Below the pieces are notes generated by a model, which was given only the letters and a program-made list of their open reading frames with translations, did no database searches and had not been told where the DNA came from. Shown one piece after another: positions 58,634-64,000 of a stretch of DNA of 64,000 nt; positions within the stretch are counted from its first letter, which is position 1; each line of letters opens with the position of its first letter. Both the position numbers and the translations under genes were made by a program. The stretch spans positions 1-64,000 of the forward strand of contig NZ_BAVS01000007.1 in assembly GCF_000521485.1 (NCBI RefSeq). Reading direction: 5' to 3'. The stretch is from Gracilibacillus boraciitolerans JCM 21714 (lineage in GTDB: Bacteria > Bacillota > Bacilli > Bacillales > Amphibacillaceae).

Positions 58634-60915
58634 ATGAAGGATTTACAACAGCAAATATCTGATTATTTTAAAGAAAATGCAACAAAGCCACTATCTGTTC
58701 AGGAATTAGAAGAAGTACTCGAGTTAGATGGCTCAGATCAATTCAAAGAATTAATGAAGTCATTAAATAAACTGGAAGAAACAGGAGAATTAATTCGCAC
58801 TCGTAAAAATCGTTATGGATTACCGGAAAAAATGAATCTAATTCGCGGTACGATCCAAATGCATGCAAAGGGGGGGTTTGCTTTCTTATTACCTGAGGAC
58901 GAAGCAATGGAGGATGTTTATATTAATCATGCCGATTTAGCTTCAGCTATGAATGGTGATAAAGTATTTGTTCGAGTTGATCGGCGTGATGATGATGGAA
59001 AACGCTCAGAAGGTATTGTTGTCCGCGTTATTGAACGAAATACGACAGAAATTATTGGAACATATGATGACAATGGAGCTTTTGGGTTCGTGATAGCAGA
59101 CGATAAGCGAATTCCTCATGATATTTTTGTACCAAAGAGTGAAGCAAAGGGTGCGGTTGAAGGGCATAAAGTCATTGTTGAAATAACAAAGTATCCAGAA
59201 GGCCGCAAGAGTGCTGAGGGTAAAGTGATAGAGATTCTGGGTCATAAAAATGATCCTGGTATGGATATTTTATCGATTATATATAAAAATGGCATTGCGA
59301 TTGATTTTCCGCAAGATGTATTGGAACAGGCTGAGAATATTTCCGAGGAAATAACAGAGGCTGAGCTGAAAGATAGACGTGATTTACGAGGTGAAATGAT
59401 TGTTACAATTGATGGTGCAGATGCAAAAGACTTAGATGATGCTGTAACGGTCAAGAAATTAGATAATGGTAACTATAAATTAGGTGTCTATATTGCAGAT
59501 GTAACTTATTATGTAAAAGAAGGCACACCTATGGATCGGGAAGCATTTGAACGCGGAACAAGTGCTTATTTAGTGGATCGCGTCATTCCTATGATTCCTC
59601 ATCGGTTATCAAATGGTATTTGTTCATTAAATCCTCAAGTAGATCGACTTGTACTTGGTTGTGATATGGAAATTACCAGTAACGGAGAAGTCGTTAATCA
59701 TGAAATTTTCCAAGCGGTGATCAATACTACAGAACGTATGACTTATACAGCGATTAATAAGATATTAGCTGACAAAAATCCTGAAACGATCGAACGATAT
59801 AATAATCTTGTTCCAATGTTTCAGAATATGGAAGATCTTGCTGCAGTATTACGTAAAAACCGATTCGGGCGTGGTGCGATTGATTTTGACTTTAAAGAGG
59901 CACAAGTCATGGTCGATGAAGAAGGAAAAGCAATTGATGTAGTGATTCGTGAGCGATCTGTCGGAGAAAGATTAATCGAAGAATTTATGTTGTGTGCAAA
60001 TGAAACAATAGCAGAGCATTTTCATTGGATGGATGTACCGTTTATTCATCGTATTCACGAAGATCCGGATCCTGCAAAACTGCAATCGTTCTTTGAATTC
60101 ATTGCAAGATTTGGTTATGTTGTTAAAGGTACTTCAAATGAAATCCATCCACAAGCATTACAACAAGTCTTGGAAAAAGTAGAAGGTTCAGATGAAGAGA
60201 TGATTATATCGAAGCTGATGTTACGTTCGATGAAACAAGCTAAATATGATGCTCAGGGAATTGGGCACTTCGGTTTAGCGACAGAATTTTATACGCATTT
60301 CACGTCACCGATTAGAAGATATCCTGATTTAATTGTGCATCGTTTAATTCGTACTTACTTAATAGAAAAGAAATTAGATGCAACTACACGTAATCATTGG
60401 AAAGATCTTTTACCTGAAATAGCGAAGCATTCTTCTTTGAAAGAACGTGCAGCCGTTGATGCAGAACGCGAAGTAGATGATTTGAAAAAAGCAGAATATA
60501 TGCAAGATAAAATTGGCGAAGAGTATGAGGGTGTTATAAGTTCTGTAACGAACTTTGGTCTGTTTGTTGAACTTGCTAACACCGTAGAAGGACTTGTACA
60601 TGTAAGTTATCTGACGGATGATTATTACCATTTTGACGAACGTGCCTATGCTATGATTGGGGGGGAACGAACCGGTAATGTATTCCAGGTAGGCGATGCG
60701 ATTACGGTTAAAGTGGCGCAGGTTAACTTGGATGAACGTGCGGTTGATTTTGAGATTTTGGGGGGATGAAGCCGAGAAGGAATCGACCACAAAAGCAGGG
60801 TAAAGTAATTGAAGCTAAGCGTGATAAAACCGGACTAAAAAAGACAGCAAAAAAATCTCAAAAATCTAATGGTGGAAAAAGGAAAAACACCGGTAGGAAG
60901 AAAAAGAAAAAATAG
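58634..60915 (+). CDS. rnr: Ribonuclease R (one frameshift near the 3' end)
   Basis: Processive 3'-5' exoribonuclease of about 760 aa, partner of SmpB-tmRNA in degrading faulty mRNAs. N-terminal winged helix and cold-shock domains, RNB domain with [12 protein letters not shown] and [16 protein letters not shown], and S1 domain ([17 protein letters not shown]). ATG at 58634. A 6-G run at 60761-60766 (4 expected) creates a stop at 60769; corrected, it continues [18 protein letters not shown] and a Lys-rich tail ending GRKKKKK at 60915. 7-G runs near 58870 and 60660 add Gly residues. Confidence 0.94.
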
Positions 60916-60942
60916 AAAAGCCTTCTGACTTTTCTATTTTTC
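60910..60942 (+). terminator. Intrinsic terminator at the rnr stop
   Basis: AAATAGAAAAG pairs with CTTTTCTATTT around CCTTCTGA, followed by T. The stem begins at the corrected rnr stop codon, supporting 60915 as the true end. Confidence 0.82.
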
Positions 60943-61023
60943 TTGCTAAACATTATAAAGGATTAGCACGTTTCTCATTTTTTTGTTAAAATTAGTTTTA
61001 CGGTAACAGTAGGAGGAACGGAT

Positions 61024-61488
61024 ATGGAAAAAAGTCAAGGAAGAGTCTTAGCACAAAACAAAAAAGCAAACCATGATTATTTTATAGAAGAAACGTATGA
61101 AGCAGGAGTTATATTGCAAGGAACAGAAATAAAGTCGATCAGAGCTGGTCGGGTTAATTTAAAAGATAGCTTTGCTACGATTAGACAAGGTGAAGCTTAC
61201 ATTAACAATATGCATATTTCAACTTACGAGCAGGGTAATCGCTTCAACCACGATCCGACTCGTGCTCGTAAGCTATTATTACATCGCAAACAAATTGATA
61301 AATTGATTGGAGATAGTCAGCAGGCAGGTTATTCGATTATTCCATTAAAAATATACATTAAAAATGGCTTTGCAAAGGTTTTAATTGGCTTAGCTAGAGG
61401 GAAAAAGAAATATGATAAACGAGAAGACTTGAAACAAAAGCAGGCAAAACGTGATATGGATCGAGCAATTAAAGATCGACTTAACTAA
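61024..61488 (+). CDS. smpB: SsrA-binding protein SmpB
   Basis: tmRNA-binding protein of 154 aa. Features: [20 protein letters not shown], the [19 protein letters not shown] core, [16 protein letters not shown], and a basic C-terminal tail ending AIKDRLN. Start ATG at 61024 after AGGAGGAACGGAT. Its RNA partner ssrA lies 128 bp downstream and rnr just upstream, one trans-translation locus. Frame intact. Confidence 0.97.
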   Translation: MEKSQGRVLAQNKKANHDYFIEETYEAGVILQGTEIKSIRAGRVNLKDSFATIRQGEAYINNMHISTYEQGNRFNHDPTRARKLLLHRKQIDKLIGDSQQAGYSIIPLKIYIKNGFAKVLIGLARGKKKYDKREDLKQKQAKRDMDRAIKDRLN

Positions 61489-61579
61489 TAATTACCAGTT
61501 TCAAAATCTTGAATTCTGTTTGTCTTATGTTATAATGAATATATCGGCAGGACATCTATAATTGAATAGTAAGATTAGC

Positions 61580-61608
61580 TTGAATATTTTTGTCCGTATG
61601 CCTATTTT
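61580..61608 (+). promoter_or_regulatory. Candidate promoter of ssrA
   Basis: -35 TTGAAT (61580-61585), 17-bp spacer, -10 TATTTT (61603-61608), 8 bp before the expected 5' end of tmRNA. An alternative TATAAT at 61531-61536 lies too far upstream for a mature start. Confidence 0.55.
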
Positions 61609-61616
61609 AAAATGGG

Positions 61617-61980
61617 GGGGACGTTCCGGATTCGACAGGGATAGATCGAGCTCAGGTTGCGCGTCGAGGTTACGACTCGTAAAACGTTATCGCCAATAAT
61701 AACTGGCAAAGAAAACAATTACTCTTTAGCAGCTGCGTAAGCACTGCTAAAGGATCCTTCCTACCATTGCCCACGTGGTAGATTGAAGGGTCTCACTTAT
61801 TAGTGGGCTACGCTACTATCCTCCGTCTGTGGATTTGTAGAAGAGACTAATCAGACTAGCTGCTCGGACGCCTGTTGGTAGGCAGAAGAGTCAGCGAATA
61901 CGCGAATATACCAACTATGCGTGTAGACGCCTGAGTGCCGATATCCGTGGACGTGGGTTCGACTCCCACCGTCTCCACCA
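61617..61980 (+). ncRNA. ssrA: Transfer-messenger RNA (tmRNA)
   Basis: Rescues stalled ribosomes. The 5' end GGGGACGTTCCGGATTCGAC and the 3' end GGGTTCGACTCCCACCGTC then TCCACCA form the tRNA-like domain; CCA is encoded. The resume frame reads GKENNYSLAAA then stop (near 61706-61741), a proteolysis tag close to the Bacillus type. The acceptor stem needs GGGGACG against CGTCTCC, so the mature 5' end is placed inside the 7-G run at 61614-61620. A terminator follows immediately. Confidence 0.95.
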
Positions 61981-62003
61981 ATACATAATTGGTGGTTTTT
62001 TTA
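61975..62003 (+). terminator. Intrinsic terminator of ssrA
   Basis: CCACCAAT pairs with ATTGGTGG around ACATA, then seven T. The stem includes the 3' CCA of tmRNA. Confidence 0.88.
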
Positions 62004-62129
62004 TAAGGTAAGAAAGTATATAACCATTGGTATTACAGCATTTTGGTATCCGATTCCCGCTTTAAATGTGACATAAATGAAGATGTAGTAGATTGGTTAT
62101 ATTATTTATTATGAGAGTAATCGTGTGCA

Positions 62130-62457
62130 AGGAAATCGCTTCGGCTGCCCCCCCCTTCCCTTTCCGTGGCGTTTTCCCTTCAGCTAACTTTTTCGAGCAC
62201 AAACCGCTCAAAAAGTGGATCTTCAGGGAAAACGGATGCCACAGGAGTGGAAGCGGACGGCCTCCGCTATAAAGTGGTTCTACAACGTTTGTGACAGCTG
62301 ACTTGTCGAGGTTTATTAACAATATGAAATAAAAGTCGTCATATCTCTACTTACCCCGGTTGTAGCGCATGATTTAGCGTAGGCGGCCACTTCGACTCCT
62401 AAGGGATCACGCCCCCTTGGAAAGCGAAGTGGGCAAGCCGTAGCGGTGATATTACGG
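62130..62457. repeat. MITE-like long palindromic element, copy 2
   Basis: Ends AAATCGCTTCGGCTGCC and GGGCAAGCCGTAGCGGTGAT are inverted repeats; TTCGCTTTCC-type modules pair across the element. Internal modules shared with copy 1: CAGCTAACTTT, AAAGTGGATCTTC, AGGAGTGGAAGCGGAC, CCACTTCGACTCCT and CCCTTGGAAAGCGAAGTGGG. The right arm is shorter than in copy 1. No transposase or credible gene; it fills most of the 690-bp ssrA-cadC gap. Confidence 0.75.
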
Positions 62458-62518
62458 TTTATTCAATTCAGAATTTTTACATAATAGTTAGAGCACAGTA
62501 CCTATGTTAGTAATATGG

Positions 62519-62543
62519 ACCGGGCGGCTTCCCCGGTTTTTTT
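62519..62543 (+). terminator. Orphan terminator-like hairpin
   Basis: ACCGGG pairs with CCCGGT around a 7-nt loop, followed by seven T. No gene ends directly before it; it may insulate cadCA from the MITE region. Confidence 0.6.
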
Positions 62544-62605
62544 AATGACCAAAAATCATTAACCAATTTTTATTTTCTTCATATGATAATTTCATAGTCA
62601 TATAT

Positions 62606-62680
62606 TCAAAAGATTATTTGAGTATATAAATTGACTATTTTTCTATGCAACTATAAACTGATAATCAAATGAATATTTGA
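62606..62680 (+). promoter_or_regulatory. cadCA promoter flanked by two CadC/ArsR-type operators
   Basis: Two inverted repeats with identical 6-4-6 layout: TCAAAA-GATT-ATTTGA (62606-62621) and TCAAAT-GAAT-ATTTGA (62665-62680). The second, followed by ATGAAG, closely resembles the CadC operator of staphylococcal plasmid pI258. Between them lies TTGACT-N17-TAAACT (62631-62659), a sigmaA-like promoter. Metal binding to CadC should release it. Confidence 0.8.
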
Positions 62681-62696
62681 ATGAAGGTGAATAATA

Positions 62697-63083
62697 ATGG
62701 CTGAAAAGTTAATAAATGATGTGAAAGATACCTGTGATACCTTTTGTTATGATGAAGAAAAGGTAAATCGTATTCAACCTCAGTTGAATAAGGTCAATGG
62801 TGTTGAGTTAATATTTAAGGCATTGGCAGATGCGACACGAGTTAAAATTGCTTATGCTTTAACATTAGAAAAGGAGTTATGTGTTTGTGATGTAGCAAAT
62901 ATTATTGATTCTACTACGGCTACCGCTTCCCATCATCTACGATTATTGCGTAACATGGGATTAGCAAAATATCGAAAGGAAGGAAAATTAGTGTTTTATT
63001 CCTTGAAAGACGATCATGTACAACAATTAGTATCACTTGCTATGACCCATGCAAAAGAAGGTGATCAAAATGGAAGAAAATAA
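62697..63083 (+). CDS. cadC: CadC-type ArsR/SmtB metal-sensing repressor
   Basis: Winged-helix repressor of 128 aa. The N-terminal Cys pair region DTCDTFCYDEEKV and the ELCVCDVA motif supply the metal-sensing thiols of Cd/Pb/Zn sensors of the CadC group. Recognition region TATASHHLRLLRNMGLAKYR. Start ATG at 62697 after GAAGGTG. The stop overlaps the cadA start by 14 bp, so both are translated from one mRNA. Confidence 0.92.
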   Translation: MAEKLINDVKDTCDTFCYDEEKVNRIQPQLNKVNGVELIFKALADATRVKIAYALTLEKELCVCDVANIIDSTTATASHHLRLLRNMGLAKYRKEGKLVFYSLKDDHVQQLVSLAMTHAKEGDQNGRK

Positions 63084-64000
63084 AAATGTATACAGGCTTC
63101 AGGGATTATCTTGCACAAATTGTGCAGCAAAGTTTGAAAAAAATATACGCGATATACCGTCAGTTGAAGACGTTCAGTTGAATTTTGGTGCATCCAAACT
63201 CACCGTACAAGGTAATGCGTCGGTTGAACAGCTGGAACAAGCGGGGGGGCATTTGATGGAATTAAAGTTCGACCTGAAAGAGAGAAAAGATCTGAAAAAA
63301 AGAATCTTTTTGGCATAAACGTTCCAATCTAACAACGATGGTATCTTTGTTTTTTTGATTATTGGATATGTCTTTTCTTTTAACCTTGGAGAGGAAAGTT
63401 CTATAACGATTGGTTTATTCGGATTGTCGATTGTTATTGGTGGTTATGATTTATTTAAGGTAGGTTTGAAAAATTTAACCAAGCTTCAATTTGATATGAA
63501 AACATTGATGACGATTGCTATTATTGGTGCTGCCATTATCGGCGAATGGGAGAAGGTGCTGTAGTTGTCTTTCTATTTGCATTAAGTGAGGCATTGGAAG
63601 GTTATTCGATGGATAAGGCAAGGCAATCGATTCGATCACTGATGGATATCGCACCTAATCGTGCTACGATAAGCCGAGACAATGAATTAATAGAAATGGA
63701 TGTAGAGGATATTCAGGTAGACGATATTATGATTATCAAATCAGGTGAGAAGATTGCGATGGACGGAATTGTAATAAAAGGACAATCATCTATTAATCAA
63801 TCATCGATTACTGGCGAATCCATTCCTGTCTATAAAACGCTAAATGATGAAGTCTTTGCAGGTACATTAAATGAAGAAGGATCTCTTACAGTTAAAGTGA
63901 CGAAACTGGTAAAAGATACAACGATTGCGAAGATTATTCATTTAGTAGAAGAAGCACAAGCTGAACGAGCACCTTCCCAGTTATTTGTCGATAAATTTGC
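63070..64000 (+). CDS. cadA: Heavy-metal P1B-type ATPase CadA, partial (three frameshifts)
   Basis: N-terminal part of a Cd/Zn/Pb-exporting P-type ATPase, cut by the window end. HMA domain with [17 protein letters not shown]; first membrane helices ([33 protein letters not shown]); [19 protein letters not shown]; actuator domain with SSITGES. Breaks: a 7-G run at 63243-63249 (5 expected, [12 protein letters not shown]), one T missing near 63310 ([13 protein letters not shown]), and a 3-G run near 63547 (4 expected, GEWGEGAVVV). The CPC transmembrane motif and DKTGT lie beyond the window. Start ATG at 63070 after AAGGTG, overlapping cadC. Confidence 0.92.

Noticed and set aside
62062-62322. 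86-codon open frame on the minus strand
   Set aside because: Overlaps the second MITE-like copy and runs through its inverted repeats; no credible start or similarity.

Overview
The window is AT-rich, densely coding DNA from a low-GC Gram-positive bacterium of the Bacillaceae. The gene order minJ ... uvrB-uvrA ... yvlD-hprK-lgt-ppaX-yvoF ... yvcD-trxB-rapZ-glmR-whiA-crh ... clpP ... cggR-gapA-pgk-tpiA-gpmI-eno ... secG ... est-rnr-smpB-ssrA follows the Bacillus subtilis chromosome, with blocks gained or lost between conserved segments. Crh (Gln at the HPr His15 position), bacillithiol deacetylase BshB2, S-box leaders, a CtsR box and CggR all fit Bacillaceae. The genus cannot be fixed from the sequence; a halophilic or halotolerant relative of Bacillus is only a guess.

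Layout. 1-13 kb: MinJ, a SWIM/SNF2 helicase, RF3, UvrB and UvrA behind a LexA-type box, then YojF-BshB2. 13-22 kb: YvlD, HPr kinase, Lgt, PpaX, YvoF, YvcD, TrxB, RapZ, GlmR, WhiA, Crh. 22-24 kb: a palindromic MITE-like repeat, then clpP with a CtsR box. 24-30 kb: a LacI-type regulator with palindromic operators, a sugar ABC importer without an ATPase and a GH31 glycosidase. 30-37 kb: tRNA-Arg(CCG), then two SAM-I riboswitches in tandem ahead of metY, a CoA-binding protein, an Ssu-like importer and acsA. 37-46 kb: ldh, a glutaredoxin, and the CggR-controlled lower-glycolysis operon. 46-50 kb: HAD phosphatase, ptsHI, a lipase-like hydrolase, secG. 50-58 kb: gluconate (gnd, gntP, rpiR) and tripartite tricarboxylate (tctBCA) uptake genes placed between secG and est. 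58-64 kb: est, rnr, smpB, ssrA, a second MITE-like copy, and a cadC-cadA metal-resistance pair cut by the window end.

Functionally the window is rich in carbon-catabolite control: HprK, Crh, HPr, EI, GlmR, CggR and candidate cre sites lie close to carbohydrate uptake operons. In the sulfur operon, acetate released by MetY could be re-activated by the co-transcribed AcsA (inference).

Quality warning. About twenty normally intact genes are broken by single homopolymer indels, and more than fifty G or C runs are exactly 7 nt long (a few 6 or 8). Where a family consensus is known the expected run is mostly 4 nt, so proteins carry an extra Gly or Pro at invariant motifs such as the enolase metal-site loop and the SNF2 Walker A. 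The same excess is seen at the tmRNA 5' end and in a terminator stem. I read this as a sequencing or assembly artefact, and I annotate the broken genes as single coding regions with the frameshift positions noted.
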